Assembly: GCA_024742485.1 (NCBI GenBank)
Contig: JANSYK010000001.1
Coordinates: 1,860,001 to 1,924,000 of the forward strand
From: Alphaproteobacteria bacterium
GTDB lineage: Bacteria > Pseudomonadota > Alphaproteobacteria > Rhizobiales > Rhizobiaceae
DNA: 64,000 bases
Direction of reading: 5' to 3'
Numbering within the stretch: position 1 is the stretch's first letter; each line of letters opens with the position of its first letter. The notes below the pieces were generated by a model. The model made no database searches, was not told where the DNA came from, and was given only the letters and a program-made list of their open reading frames with translations. This document shows, piece by piece, positions 10,620 to 20,148 of this stretch. Position numbers and translations under genes: made by a program.

Positions 10620-11884
10620 AGAGAAGCCTCTCGCCGATCCAGCATGGCCTGGGTAATGAGACAGACGCCATTGTCGGTCCGTCGAAACCACTTGTCATCT
10701 TCCAGCGGATCCGACCCCACAACGAGCCCTTCCGGGATGACGACACCCCGGTCGATCACCACATTGGTGAGATCGGCTTTCCTGTTGATCTGCACATAGG
10801 GGAGTGCAACCACATGCTGCAGGCTCGCATAGGAGCGCGTGTGCACACCAGTGAACAAAAGCGAATTGGCAACGGTTGATCCGGACACGATGCATCCGCC
10901 GGATATCAGCGAACTGACCGCGCTGCCACGCCTGTCCTTGTCGTCATGAATGAATTTGGCGGGTGGCACGATCTCGGAGTAGGTCCAGATCGGCCAGTCC
11001 CGATCATAAATATCGAGCTCCGGATCGAAATCCGTCAAATCCAGATTGGCTTTCCAGAACGCGTCGACCGTGCCCACGTCGCGCCAATAGGCTTCCTTTT
11101 CCTTGTCGCTCTTCACACAGGATTCCGAGAAGCGATGTGCAATGGCCTTGCCGGATTTAACGATGCCAGGAATGAGATCAGACCCAAAATCATGGCTCGA
11201 ATTCGGATCGTCCGCATCGGCAAGCAGCAATTCGCGCAGGAACGCCCAGTCGAAGACATAGATGCCCATACTGGCGAGGGTCACATTCGGGTCGTCCGGC
11301 GTGCCGGGTGGATCAGCGGGTTTTTCAAGAAAGGAGATAATGCGACCACTTTCGTCGATCGCCATGACACCGAACGCCGAGGCTTCTTCGCGCGGCACGG
11401 TCAGGCACCCCACCGTCACGTCGGCACCTTCATTGACGTGCTGCTGCAACATCAACTCGTAATCCATCTTGTAGATGTGATCGCCGGCAAGCACCACCAG
11501 ATGATCGACATCATAGCTGTCGATGATGTCAATGTTCTGGGTCACGGCATCGGCCGTGCCGAGATACCATTTGTTTTCCGCTACCCGCTGGGATGCCGGC
11601 AGAATATCGAGATATTCGTTGCGTTCCGCTCGAAAGAAGTTCCAGCCACGCTGCATATGACGGATCAGGCTGTGCGCCTTGTATTGCGTCGCCACGGCCA
11701 TTTTCCGGATGCCCGAATTCAACGCATTGGAAAGCGCAAAGTCTATAATGCGGCTCTTGCCACCGAAATAGACCGATGGCTTTGCCCGCTTTTCAGTCAA
11801 CTCCATCAGCCGGCTGCCACGCCCTCCGGCAAGCACGAACGCCATGGACCTGCTCGCCAGGCGGCGGTTTGATTGTTCCGACAT
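10616..11884 (-). CDS. glgC: Glucose-1-phosphate adenylyltransferase (ADP-glucose pyrophosphorylase)
   Basis: A 422-residue enzyme making ADP-glucose from ATP and glucose 1-phosphate, the committed step of glycogen synthesis. The nucleotidyltransferase signature is [20 protein letters not shown] (~16-35) with the effector and ATP-contacting Arg/Lys. Also visible are [10 protein letters not shown] (metal-binding Asp), FLEKP (glucose-1-P site) and a C-terminal left-handed beta-helix segment ([17 protein letters not shown]...[12 protein letters not shown]). Length and layout match the homotetrameric alphaproteobacterial enzymes regulated by glycolytic intermediates. It sits 12 bases after glgB. 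Confidence 0.96.
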   Translation of the reverse strand: MSEQSNRRLASRSMAFVLAGGRGSRLMELTEKRAKPSVYFGGKSRIIDFALSNALNSGIRKMAVATQYKAHSLIRHMQRGWNFFRAERNEYLDILPASQRVAENKWYLGTADAVTQNIDIIDSYDVDHLVVLAGDHIYKMDYELMLQQHVNEGADVTVGCLTVPREEASAFGVMAIDESGRIISFLEKPADPPGTPDDPNVTLASMGIYVFDWAFLRELLLADADDPNSSHDFGSDLIPGIVKSGKAIAHRFSESCVKSDKEKEAYWRDVGTVDAFWKANLDLTDFDPELDIYDRDWPIWTYSEIVPPAKFIHDDKDRRGSAVSSLISGGCIVSGSTVANSLLFTGVHTRSYASLQHVVALPYVQINRKADLTNVVIDRGVVIPEGLVVGSDPLEDDKWFRRTDNGVCLITQAMLDRREASL

Positions 11885-11896
11885 TGCCTTCTCCCT

Positions 11897-14128
11897 TTAG
11901 TTGCCTTCGGTCTCGTTTTCCTCGAGTGTGAAGATCAGCACCGACAATGGCGGCAAGGAAAACACAGCCGATCTGGTTCGACCATTCCATGCCACATCCT
12001 CCGTCTTCACATTGCCGGCCGGACCGCGACCACCGCCACCATAGGCTTGCGCATCCGTGTTCACGACGAGTTTGAGGTGACCCGAAACCGGCAGTCCAAC
12101 CCGCCAATCATGTCGTTCCACCGGTGCGAAATTGCAGATGACGACAACGGGCGCATCACCCTCGTTGCCAAAGCGCAGAAACGAAAAAACGGATTCTGCC
12201 TCGGCCTGATGGTCGATCCACTCAAACCCGCCGGGATCACAATCACGCACATGCAATGCCGGGATGGTGCGATAGGCCTTGTTCAGATCACGTACCAGCG
12301 ACTGCATGCCCCTGTGCCATTCGTGGTCGAGCAAATGCCATTCGACACTGCCGTCGTGGTTCCATTCGCTTCCCTGTGCGATTTCACATCCCATGAACAG
12401 CAGCTTCTTGCCCGGATGGGTCCACATGAAGCCGTAATAGGTTCGCAGATTGGCGAATTTGTCCCACCCCTCACCCGGCATCTTGGTGATCATCGACCCC
12501 TTGCCATGGACAACTTCGTCATGACTGATCGGCAGGATGAAATTTTCAGAATAGGCGTAAGTCAGCCCGAAGGTCATTTGATGATGATGATACTTCCGGT
12601 GAATGGGATCCTTCTGGATGTAATCGAGCGTATCGTGCATCCAGCCCATGTTCCACTTGAAGCCGAACCCCAGGCCACCGCGATCGGTTGGTCGGGAAAT
12701 CCCGTCAAATGCGGTTGATTCCTCGGCGATCGTGACGATGCCCGGACATTCCGCATAGACCGTTTCGTTCATCCGCTTCAAAAAGGCGATGGCCTCGAGG
12801 TTTTCGCGCCCGCCCTCGGCGTTGGGGACCCATTCGCCTTCCTTGCGCGAATAGTCGCGGTAAAGCATCGACGCCACGGCATCGACCCGCAATCCGTCTA
12901 TATGGTGTTCCCGCAGCCAGTAGACGGCATTGGCAATCAGAAAATTCACCACTTCAACACGCCCGTAATTGTAGATCAGCGTGTTCCAGTCCTGATGAAA
13001 ACCCTCCTTGGGGTCTGCATATTCGTAGAGCGCCGTTCCGTCGAACTTGCCGAGACCATGACTATCGGTTGGGAAATGACCGGGCACCCAGTCGAGCAAT
13101 ATGCCGAGATTCTTCGCATGGGCCGCCTCCACCAGCGCTCTGAATTCCTCCGGCGGCCCAAAACGGATCGTCGGCGCATAAAGTCCGATCGGCTGGTAGC
13201 CCCAGGAGCCGTCAAACGGAAATTCGCTGACCGGAAGCAGTTCAAGATGGGTAAATCCCATATCGACAGCATAGTCGACCAGTTGCCGGGCGCTTTCCAG
13301 ATAGGACAGCGGCCGGTTGCCCTCTGCTTCGACCCGTCTCCAACTGCCCAGATGCACTTCGTAGATCGACACAGGTGCATTGATGTTCTGCAGGCCGGAG
13401 CGGCGCTTCATCCAACGGTCATCCTGCCACGCATGACCATCGAGATTGCGCACCATTGATCCGGTTTGCGGTGGATGTTCGGATCCGAATCCGACGGGGT
13501 CCGCCTTCAGCGGAAGCAGGTTTCCGGACCGATCCACGATTTCATACTTGTAGATCGCACCATCGGAGAGACCCGGAACGAAGATCTCCCACACACCGGT
13601 ACTGCCGCGACCCCGCATCGGGTGGCGCCTGCCATCCCATTGATTGAAATCGCCAATCAGCGAGACCCGACGCGCATTGGGCGCCCAGACCGCAAAATGG
13701 ACCCCCGGGATACCTTCATGGATAACGATATGCGCACCCAGGACCTCCCACAGGCGACGATGGGTTCCTTCGGAAATCAGATGCTCGTCCATGGCGCCAA
13801 GTACCGGCGGGAAACGGAACGGATCCTCGAAATCCCAGCTCGTCTCCCCGGCTCTTGCACGCAGCCTGTAGGCTGATTTGCGTTTGAGCCGGCCGGCAAA
13901 GACTCCCGGTGCACCTGCGATGGGCTCAAGGGGCGTTTCGGTCGATGCGCCCGTCAGTGCCGAAATAGCTTCGGCACCCGGATCGAAGGCGCAGATAATG
14001 AACCCTGCATCGCGCTTGTGTCCACCAAGAACAGCATAGGGATTCTGGTGAACGCCATCCGCAATTGCTCTTGCGTCGGCAAGATCAATCAAGCCGGTAG
14101 CCTTTTTGCCATTAGGGTCAAGACTCAT
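11897..14128 (-). CDS. glgB: 1,4-alpha-glucan branching enzyme
   Basis: A 743-residue GH13_9 transglycosylase that introduces alpha-1,6 branches. An N-terminal GlgB-specific domain (DGVHQNPYAVLGGHKRD) is followed by CBM48 (GVHFAVWAPNARRVSLIGDF) and the catalytic barrel. The barrel shows GLRVDAVASMLYRDYSR (nucleophile Asp), IVTIAEESTAF (acid Glu) and LPISHDEVVHGKGSM (transition-state His-Asp). The full-length N-terminal domain marks the group-1 type. It starts 12 bases after the glgP stop and precedes glgC. Confidence 0.96.
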   Translation of the reverse strand: MSLDPNGKKATGLIDLADARAIADGVHQNPYAVLGGHKRDAGFIICAFDPGAEAISALTGASTETPLEPIAGAPGVFAGRLKRKSAYRLRARAGETSWDFEDPFRFPPVLGAMDEHLISEGTHRRLWEVLGAHIVIHEGIPGVHFAVWAPNARRVSLIGDFNQWDGRRHPMRGRGSTGVWEIFVPGLSDGAIYKYEIVDRSGNLLPLKADPVGFGSEHPPQTGSMVRNLDGHAWQDDRWMKRRSGLQNINAPVSIYEVHLGSWRRVEAEGNRPLSYLESARQLVDYAVDMGFTHLELLPVSEFPFDGSWGYQPIGLYAPTIRFGPPEEFRALVEAAHAKNLGILLDWVPGHFPTDSHGLGKFDGTALYEYADPKEGFHQDWNTLIYNYGRVEVVNFLIANAVYWLREHHIDGLRVDAVASMLYRDYSRKEGEWVPNAEGGRENLEAIAFLKRMNETVYAECPGIVTIAEESTAFDGISRPTDRGGLGFGFKWNMGWMHDTLDYIQKDPIHRKYHHHQMTFGLTYAYSENFILPISHDEVVHGKGSMITKMPGEGWDKFANLRTYYGFMWTHPGKKLLFMGCEIAQGSEWNHDGSVEWHLLDHEWHRGMQSLVRDLNKAYRTIPALHVRDCDPGGFEWIDHQAEAESVFSFLRFGNEGDAPVVVICNFAPVERHDWRVGLPVSGHLKLVVNTDAQAYGGGGRGPAGNVKTEDVAWNGRTRSAVFSLPPLSVLIFTLEENETEGN

Positions 14129-14140
14129 TCATTTCACATT

Positions 14141-16567
14141 TCACAGTGCTGATCTGGCGTCCCAGATCTCCTTCATATAGCCGCGAATGGCCCGGTCCGA
14201 GGAAAACCATCCGACTTTCGCAGTGTTCATCGCCGCCACATGAAACCACGTGTCGCGGCTGTTGAAAACACCGTCCACGTGACGTTGCATCGCATAATAG
14301 GCGTCAAAGTCGCTGCAGACGAGGAAATAGTCATGGTTGTACATCTGATCGACCAACCGGTGATAGCGCTCCGGTTCGTCCGGCGAGAACGTGCCGTCGG
14401 CGATCAAGCCGAGCGCGCCCGACAATCGCGGGCTTGCCTCGATGGCCTTGCGTCCGTGTTCGGAGTCCTGACGCCGTTGCTCGACTTCTGCGGCGGTTAG
14501 CCCGAACAGGAAGAAATTCTCTGCACCGACACGGTCTCGGATTTCCACATTCGCACCGTCGAGGGTCCCGATGGTCGGCGCACCATTCATCGCGAACTTC
14601 ATGTTCCCGGTGCCGGACGCCTCCTTGCCGGCCGTGGAAATCTGCTCAGACAGGTCGGCGGCCGGTATCAGCCGTTCGGCCATTGAGACATTGTAGTTTG
14701 GTGGATAGACCACCGCCAGGCGTCCCTCCATCAACGGATCCGCATTGACCATTGTTGCCACATCATTGATCAGCCGGATGATTTCCTTGGCAACCGCATA
14801 ACCGGGCGCAGCCTTGCCGCCGAAAATCTTCACGCGCGGGGTCCAGTCCGCATCTGGCTTCTCCCGGATCGCAGCCCAATGGGCTATTGTTTCCAGGATG
14901 TTCATCAACTGGCGTTTGTATTCATGAATGCGCTTGATCTGGATATCGAACATCGCATCGGGATTGACGGCGACGCCGACGGCTTCGTTCAGCCAGTTGG
15001 ACAAGGCAACCTTGTTTTGCCGTTTCGCGGCAGCAAATTTTTCAAGGAAGCCCGGATCGTCGGCATGTGGGGTCAAGTCGTCCAGCCGGTCGAGATCACC
15101 GACCCAGCCGCCGCCGATCGTTTCGGTAATCAACCGGCTCAATGGGCGGTTGCACGACCACAGCCAGCGCCGGGGTGTGACCCCGTTGGTCTGGCTGACA
15201 ATCCGATCTGGATGAAGCCGGTGCAGGTCACCAAACACCGATTCCTTCATCAAGTTTGTGTGCAGCGCAGAAACACCGTTGACGCGATGCGACGTCAGGA
15301 AGGCGAGTTCGCCCATCTTGACCGCACCGTGTTCCATGATGGCGACATGGGCTGGCCGCTCCGGATGTCGGCGGGCGTGGCGCGCATCGATATGCTCGAT
15401 CAGATCCATGTGCCGGGGCAAGACCCGCCGCATCATGTCCTCCGGCCAGCGCTCCAATGCCTCCGGCAACAGGGTGTGGTTGGTGTAGGACAAACAGGCC
15501 TGTGAGAGATCGACAGCTTCGTTCAGTTCCATCCGATTGTCGTCATGCAGGATTCGAACAAGTTCGGGTCCGGCAATGGCCGGATGGGTGTCGTTCATCT
15601 GAATGGCGACGCGATCGGCCAATTGCCGAAGATCGCTGCATTCCGATTTGAACCGCCTGACGATGTCGCGCACCGAGGCTGCAGTGAAAAAATACTCCTG
15701 CTTGAGCCGGAGTTCCTTGCCCTGATCGGTGGTGTCATCCGGGTAAAGCACGCGGCTGATCGTACGCGCCAGTGCCTCGGGCTCGGCAGCGGCGAGATAG
15801 TCACCCTGGTTGAATTTCTGCAGGTCGAACAGTTTGGTTGACTTTGCAGACCACAGGCGCAGCGTATTGGCCCATTGGCCTTTCCAGCCGATGATCGGTG
15901 TGTCGTAACCCGATGCAATGACTGTTTCTTGCGGATGCCAGACCGCGGTACCGTTGTCGTTCGAAACGTGACCGCCAAACCCGATCTCATACGCCGCTTC
16001 CGGCCGCTCGAATTCCCACGCATTGCGTTGCCGCAACCATGCCTCTGCCGATTCGACCTGCCGTCCCTGCTCGAATCTCTGACGGAAAAGCCCGTGCTCG
16101 TAACGAATACCATAGCCATAGGCAGGGCATCCGAGAGTCGAAAGCGATTCCAGATAGCAGGCGGCCAACCGCCCAAGCCCGCCATTTCCCAGCGCGGCAT
16201 CCGGTTCATCGTGGATCACCGTCTCGTAGTCGACATCCAGATTGGCAAGAGCTTCTCTTGCGATATCGTCCAGTTGCAGATTGACCATTGCATCCTCGAG
16301 CAATCGACCAATCAGAAATTCCATCGAGAGATAGTAGACCCGCTTCCGCTGAAGCTCATATGTCCGCCGGGTCGACGCAAACCAGGGATCGACAATGCGA
16401 TCGCGAATGGCCAGCGAGAGCGACATGCGCCAGTCATAAACAGACGCATGGGCCGCATCCTTGCCGAGCGAGTATTTGAGATGCCGGTCGATGTCACCTT
16501 GCAACGCAGCGACGCTGGGTTTCGGCAGGTCGTGGGCCACGGGGCGAGATGCGGTGGTGATATTCAT
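14141..16567 (-). CDS. glgP: Glycogen phosphorylase
   Basis: An 808-residue GT35 enzyme releasing glucose 1-phosphate from glycogen ends. The PLP lysine lies in KEASGTGNMKFAMNGA (~660). The N-terminal YYLSMEFLIGRLL, the active-site-gate sequence ALGNGGLGRLAACYLES and the IKRIHEYKRQLMN segment are all family hallmarks. It is the first gene of the six-gene glycogen operon. Breakdown (glgP, glgX), synthesis (glgC, glgA, glgB) and Pgm are therefore made from one transcript, so flux direction must be set allosterically. A LacI-type palindrome sits about 40 bases upstream. Confidence 0.96.
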   Translation of the reverse strand: MNITTASRPVAHDLPKPSVAALQGDIDRHLKYSLGKDAAHASVYDWRMSLSLAIRDRIVDPWFASTRRTYELQRKRVYYLSMEFLIGRLLEDAMVNLQLDDIAREALANLDVDYETVIHDEPDAALGNGGLGRLAACYLESLSTLGCPAYGYGIRYEHGLFRQRFEQGRQVESAEAWLRQRNAWEFERPEAAYEIGFGGHVSNDNGTAVWHPQETVIASGYDTPIIGWKGQWANTLRLWSAKSTKLFDLQKFNQGDYLAAAEPEALARTISRVLYPDDTTDQGKELRLKQEYFFTAASVRDIVRRFKSECSDLRQLADRVAIQMNDTHPAIAGPELVRILHDDNRMELNEAVDLSQACLSYTNHTLLPEALERWPEDMMRRVLPRHMDLIEHIDARHARRHPERPAHVAIMEHGAVKMGELAFLTSHRVNGVSALHTNLMKESVFGDLHRLHPDRIVSQTNGVTPRRWLWSCNRPLSRLITETIGGGWVGDLDRLDDLTPHADDPGFLEKFAAAKRQNKVALSNWLNEAVGVAVNPDAMFDIQIKRIHEYKRQLMNILETIAHWAAIREKPDADWTPRVKIFGGKAAPGYAVAKEIIRLINDVATMVNADPLMEGRLAVVYPPNYNVSMAERLIPAADLSEQISTAGKEASGTGNMKFAMNGAPTIGTLDGANVEIRDRVGAENFFLFGLTAAEVEQRRQDSEHGRKAIEASPRLSGALGLIADGTFSPDEPERYHRLVDQMYNHDYFLVCSDFDAYYAMQRHVDGVFNSRDTWFHVAAMNTAKVGWFSSDRAIRGYMKEIWDARSAL

Positions 16568-16885
16568 CTATGTCTTCCTGGCGGGCACAGCTTGTTTGCA
16601 GGCGTTTAAATCGATTTAGAGCTTTGCGCGTCATCGCACAAGTCGATTTCCGATTCAATCCAGTTCCATTATTGGAGCCGTGCAAACAGTCAAGCCGTGA
16701 AAGCGCGGATAGGCCGATTTCGGTATCGGCTCGACAGCCAATTCAGTTCGCATTTTGTGAGTGACAGCCAACACGAACACGCTCAAATCGATCAGGCCTG
16801 ATGCACTGGACGCTGGGATCGACGGGGGCTTGCGGGCCAGTCATTGTTCAACCTGTCGGTTCGATTGGTCCAATCCGGCCGGTCG
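16568..16885. other. Gene-free stretch upstream of glgP
   Basis: About 320 bases carrying the presumed glycogen operon promoter and the palindrome at 16607-16618. I see no convincing coding region, RNA gene or terminator in it. Confidence 0.5.
16607..16618. promoter_or_regulatory. LacI-family-like operator upstream of glgP
   Basis: TAAATCGATTTA is a perfect 12-base palindrome with a central CG, the shape bound by LacI-family regulators, centred about 46 bases upstream of the glgP ATG. A looser relative (CAAATCGATCA) lies near 16784. No regulator gene is adjacent, so the controlling protein would act from elsewhere in the genome. Confidence 0.5.
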
Positions 16886-17797
16886 TCAACTTCGAGGACT
16901 GGTGGGTTGCCCCCGGCACGGTGCTCCCTCTGGTCGATTCACCACACCGACATACTCCAATCTCGGGGGGCCGCTAAGGACACGACTGGGAATGCTATTG
17001 TCACACGGCTTCGACCGGTTTGCCGTCGAATTTCCCGCGTCAAGCGGCTTGCCCCTGATCGGATTTCCGCCCCGCATCGAGGTATGAGTCGAACGACCTG
17101 GAACGAAACGAACTGGTCGGTCCAGAACACCTAGATGCCTGGTTGACCAGATATCCGCCCAGGCTGAGATATCGATGGCGGGCCCATCTTCCTTGCCCAC
17201 ATGCGCACACGCCGGTTCAGTTGTGCGATGGGCACTCGTGCCAACGAATGCTTCACCCAGTGCAACGGCGCATAAATGACCTTCGACCCGGTGTATTCGG
17301 TACAGAACAATCTCCCGCAAATCGATCAGGTAACTGGCGGTGGATTCATCGATTTCAAGCCAGGGACCTGATGAGGACTCTGTCGAACCGACCTCATGCC
17401 AATAGAAATCCCCGAAGGTGTTTCCGGCGTTTTCGGCAACTGGCAGCCAAACCGTGCCGCTGATGATCGCGCCATCTATATCGATTCGGCGCTCCTTGGT
17501 TCCATAAAACGAGTCAACCACCCGGTCCCGAAGATAGGCCGTTCCCGCCCCGTTTGGCAGGGCGATCTCCCTTGTTTCCCATGCCTGTGGTGCATCAGGC
17601 CTGCCTGGCCAGACAATAAAGGCCAGCAGCGCAACAGCGCCGACGATCGACAGCATGATCAGGGCACAGGTTGGAACACGCCGACCATTGATCGTTGATG
17701 TTTCCTGACAGAGACGGGTCGACACCGGTTGCTCGAGCAACTGAATGATGTCGTCCACGTCGCCATCGGTCCCGGATCGGGAGATGGATGTCGACAT
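16886..17797 (-). CDS. Orphan membrane-anchored hypothetical protein
   Basis: A 303-residue frame not recognised as any family. About 45 N-terminal residues containing DVDDIIQLLEQPV are followed by one strong membrane span (CALIMLSIVGAVALLAFIVW, ~44-63). A region that reads like a folded domain comes next (WLPVAENAGNTFGDFYWHEV ... IVLYRIHRVEGHLCAVALGE, ~115-190). The last ~90 residues are rich in Arg, Pro, Ser and Gly and look unlike a fold, so the true end may lie earlier or the gene may be decaying after a frameshift. A GAGGTCG motif precedes the ATG. It stands alone between glgP and the aldo-keto reductase. Confidence 0.45.
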   Translation of the reverse strand: MSTSISRSGTDGDVDDIIQLLEQPVSTRLCQETSTINGRRVPTCALIMLSIVGAVALLAFIVWPGRPDAPQAWETREIALPNGAGTAYLRDRVVDSFYGTKERRIDIDGAIISGTVWLPVAENAGNTFGDFYWHEVGSTESSSGPWLEIDESTASYLIDLREIVLYRIHRVEGHLCAVALGEAFVGTSAHRTTEPACAHVGKEDGPAIDISAWADIWSTRHLGVLDRPVRFVPGRSTHTSMRGGNPIRGKPLDAGNSTANRSKPCDNSIPSRVLSGPPRLEYVGVVNRPEGAPCRGQPTSPRS

Positions 17798-18177
17798 GAC
17801 TTATTCGACCTCGAAACCGTTGCGTTTCCCCGGCGCGCGGATATGAGCAAAGACCGTCAATGGACGGTTTGCAGTAAAATTCGATTGGTTCAAGCCGGGC
17901 ATCCCCATCGGCTATCTCCTGAAGTGTTCTTTGATAAGTCTTTGTATGAGCCGCCCCGTAAAATCGATTTCGCCGGATTGCGAGGGATAATATCGATCCC
18001 TCCATCGCTTCTTTTACTCAAACAACCAGCAATACCCATCTGCAATCCGAATCTCATATCGGTTCTTACAGGAAAAGTGCGTCGGCCGCCAACAGCTAAA
18101 CTGATAGTTGCGGCAGCGCACTGGCGGTCAGCATCTGGCGACATTGTCGCAGACCTGTATAAAACCGGCTTCAGGGA
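17798..18177. other. Gene-free stretch between orphan protein and aldo-keto reductase
   Basis: About 380 bases in which short frames on both strands overlap but none has a plausible start, codon pattern or recognisable product. I see no RNA or repeat. Confidence 0.4.
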
Positions 18178-19227
18178 TCAGGAAGCACCGCCCAGATTGT
18201 ACTTCATGATCCTTCCATGTCGGCCGGATTGATCACCTTCCAGTCCGTAGACGCGGCCAGTCGGACCCTGCCGCCGGTCAAGCACCGTGCTCAGCGCATC
18301 CTGATCCGCTCCTTCCAGTTTCAAGTCGAAAACCGGCGTCGTTTTGGCGAGATGGCGTGCGGTCCGCGCACCAATGATTGCAGCACCAACCTGCGGCTGA
18401 TCAAGCACCCAGCGGCTGGCGACGGCTGCAACAGTGACACCATGCCTGACGGCAATCGCGTTGAGCACTTTCAGCAGATCCTGAAACAGGCTCCAGCCAC
18501 CGAATTCATCAATAATAAGCCGATACTTGACCAGGGAGCGATTGGAAAATTGATAGCCCGGATCATCTGCTCCAAGCCAGTCTTCGGTCAGGAAACCGCC
18601 TGCCAGCGTGCCATAGCACAGGATTTGAACATCGTGTCCCGCACACCAATGGGAAAAAGCGCCGGCCGCTCGGGTATCCAACAGAGAGTATTGTACCTGG
18701 GCGGAAACCAGATCCAGGCCTGCAGCGTGAAATGGAGCCATGTCGGCCTCACTCCAGTTGGTTACGCCCAGATGCCTGATTTTCCCTTTGGCCTGTACAT
18801 CTTTCAAACAGGTGAGAACCTCGTGGGGACGGCCGCGATCAAGGTCCCACCAGAAAAACTGGACAAGCGGCAGACAGTCCAAATCGAGCCGGCGCAGGGA
18901 TCGGTCGACGATCGCCTCAATGTGCGTCGGCGTCATCGTATCCAATCGATCGTAGTCGGGTACCAGCTTGGTATGAACATTGATTTTATCCGCAGCCTCG
19001 GAACCGCGATTGCGGCGAATATTCCGGATGAATGCGCCGATCATCTCCTCGACGCCGACATAGATATCGGCACAATCGAAGGTGTTGATGCCGGCGTCCA
19101 GGAACCGCTCCATATCGGCAATCGATTGAGCCCGATCGACAGGTCCGTGATCACCGGCCAGTTGCCAGCCGCCCTTGATAATCCGCGAGATTTGATGTCC
19201 GGGACGCAGGGAGACGGTCTCAATCAT
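18178..19227 (-). CDS. Aldo/keto reductase
   Basis: A 349-residue (beta/alpha)8 NADPH-dependent oxidoreductase. The start is placed at the ATG at 19227 (MIETVSLRPGHQISRIIKGG), which overlaps the upstream TIGR04076 gene by 8 bases. The longer in-frame extension would run through that gene. Visible catalytic residues are Asp/Tyr in FDCADIYVGVEE and Lys in VHTKLVPD. The position usually held by the catalytic His (Q-x-H-W-W) reads VQFFWWD, so it is Phe here. The C-terminal cofactor segment GAAIIGARTARHLA is intact. Substrate is unknown. Co-transcribed with the TIGR04076 gene. Confidence 0.85.
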   Translation of the reverse strand: MIETVSLRPGHQISRIIKGGWQLAGDHGPVDRAQSIADMERFLDAGINTFDCADIYVGVEEMIGAFIRNIRRNRGSEAADKINVHTKLVPDYDRLDTMTPTHIEAIVDRSLRRLDLDCLPLVQFFWWDLDRGRPHEVLTCLKDVQAKGKIRHLGVTNWSEADMAPFHAAGLDLVSAQVQYSLLDTRAAGAFSHWCAGHDVQILCYGTLAGGFLTEDWLGADDPGYQFSNRSLVKYRLIIDEFGGWSLFQDLLKVLNAIAVRHGVTVAAVASRWVLDQPQVGAAIIGARTARHLAKTTPVFDLKLEGADQDALSTVLDRRQGPTGRVYGLEGDQSGRHGRIMKYNLGGAS

Positions 19228-19591
19228 CAGCAGCTTTGTCCTTCCAGTGCGGCCGACCACGCGCATGCGGAAGTCCCGTCGTCCCGGCATGGGTAAACGT
19301 CCGCACACCCAGTCGGGTGATCCGAAACCGTGCGCCGCAATGGGGATCCGGGCAGGCGATCTCCGAATCGGTACTCATCCAGTCATGGTCATCCGTCACC
19401 CGCTGTTTGGCAGGCAAAAGCGGCAGGATGGCCGCCAGCGGATACATTGGAAAATGTATGACGTCGGAAAAGACGAGGCTCTCACCTTCAACCAGAAAAT
19501 ATGATCCTTCCACGTGATGGCACACCATCGGTGCCTCTCCGGCAACAACCTCGACTTTGAGATCAAAGAGCTTGAACGGTTTGTCCGTCAA
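19220..19591 (-). CDS. TIGR04076 family protein
   Basis: A 123-residue small protein beginning at TTG 19591, with GGGGAAG a few bases upstream. The segment VEVVAGEAPMVCHHVEGSYF, the hydrophobic centre FPMYPLAAILPLLPAKQR and the C-x4-C-like IACPDPHCGARFRITRLG are how I recognise the TIGR04076 family, which has no established biochemical role. The paired cysteines suggest a metal or structural site. The stop codon lies inside the start region of the aldo-keto reductase, so the two are translationally coupled. There is no signal peptide. Confidence 0.7.
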   Translation of the reverse strand: MTDKPFKLFDLKVEVVAGEAPMVCHHVEGSYFLVEGESLVFSDVIHFPMYPLAAILPLLPAKQRVTDDHDWMSTDSEIACPDPHCGARFRITRLGVRTFTHAGTTGLPHARGRPHWKDKAADD

Positions 19592-19840
19592 CGCACTTCC
19601 CCGCTTTGTGAACCACGAATGCCCCTTACACTATCATAAGCGGTGGTGCTCCCTTCCCCGCAACGTGCGAGCGGCACCTACCGGCAGTCACAAGTCGGCA
19701 GCCGCCCCACAAAACTCAGCCACTCCGGCAGCTTAGGGGCACGCACGCATAGCCGCTATTCCAAATACGCACTGCAAGATCTTTGGCCCAGGACCTATGG
19801 TGTTGGAAAGCAAGTTAAATCGCAACAGGAGTTCAAGCTG

Positions 19841-19984
19841 ATGAATCTGAACAGATTTTTCGAAACCGTGCGCGCATCAAAAAATGTTAGCCATGCCGTC
19901 AAGGAAGGCCGAACACCAGCGCAGCATGATCTGGTGGCACTGGGCCTTGTCGAACTTTTCGATGCCCGTCAGCGGACCCGTTAA
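19841..19984 (+). CDS. Possible 47-residue small protein
   Basis: An ATG at 19841 with AGGAG nine bases upstream opens a 47-residue frame (MNLNRFFETVRASKNVSHAV at the N-terminus, ending in LVELFDARQRTR). It has the composition of a real amphipathic helical protein: few rare residues, alternating Leu/Val/Phe with charged residues, and no membrane span. It lies between the TIGR04076 gene (divergent) and the SLC13 permease. It is not recognised as a known family. The ribosome site and the clean helical pattern favour it; its short length makes this uncertain. Confidence 0.4.
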   Translation: MNLNRFFETVRASKNVSHAVKEGRTPAQHDLVALGLVELFDARQRTR

Positions 19985-20148
19985 GATACAGTTTGCGCCC
20001 TTTCGACCTTCTTCGACCCGCTCTCATCAATCCCGAACACCGCCCGCCTCGTCAACAAAGACACACCTGACTGCTTGTTTCCATACCGGAAGCTGTTATC
20101 GATGACGCTCGATCATGCGGTGGCGAGAAGCAATAGGGGGTCCGGTAG

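Noticed and set aside
17595-18232. Overlapping short frames on both strands near 17.6-18.2 kb
   Set aside because: Neither has a convincing start or protein-like composition; kept as unassigned sequence.
18217-19296. Long plus-strand frame (359 codons) opposite the aldo/keto reductase
   Set aside because: It is the mirror of a recognised gene, has no family signature and no ribosome site; a codon-bias shadow.
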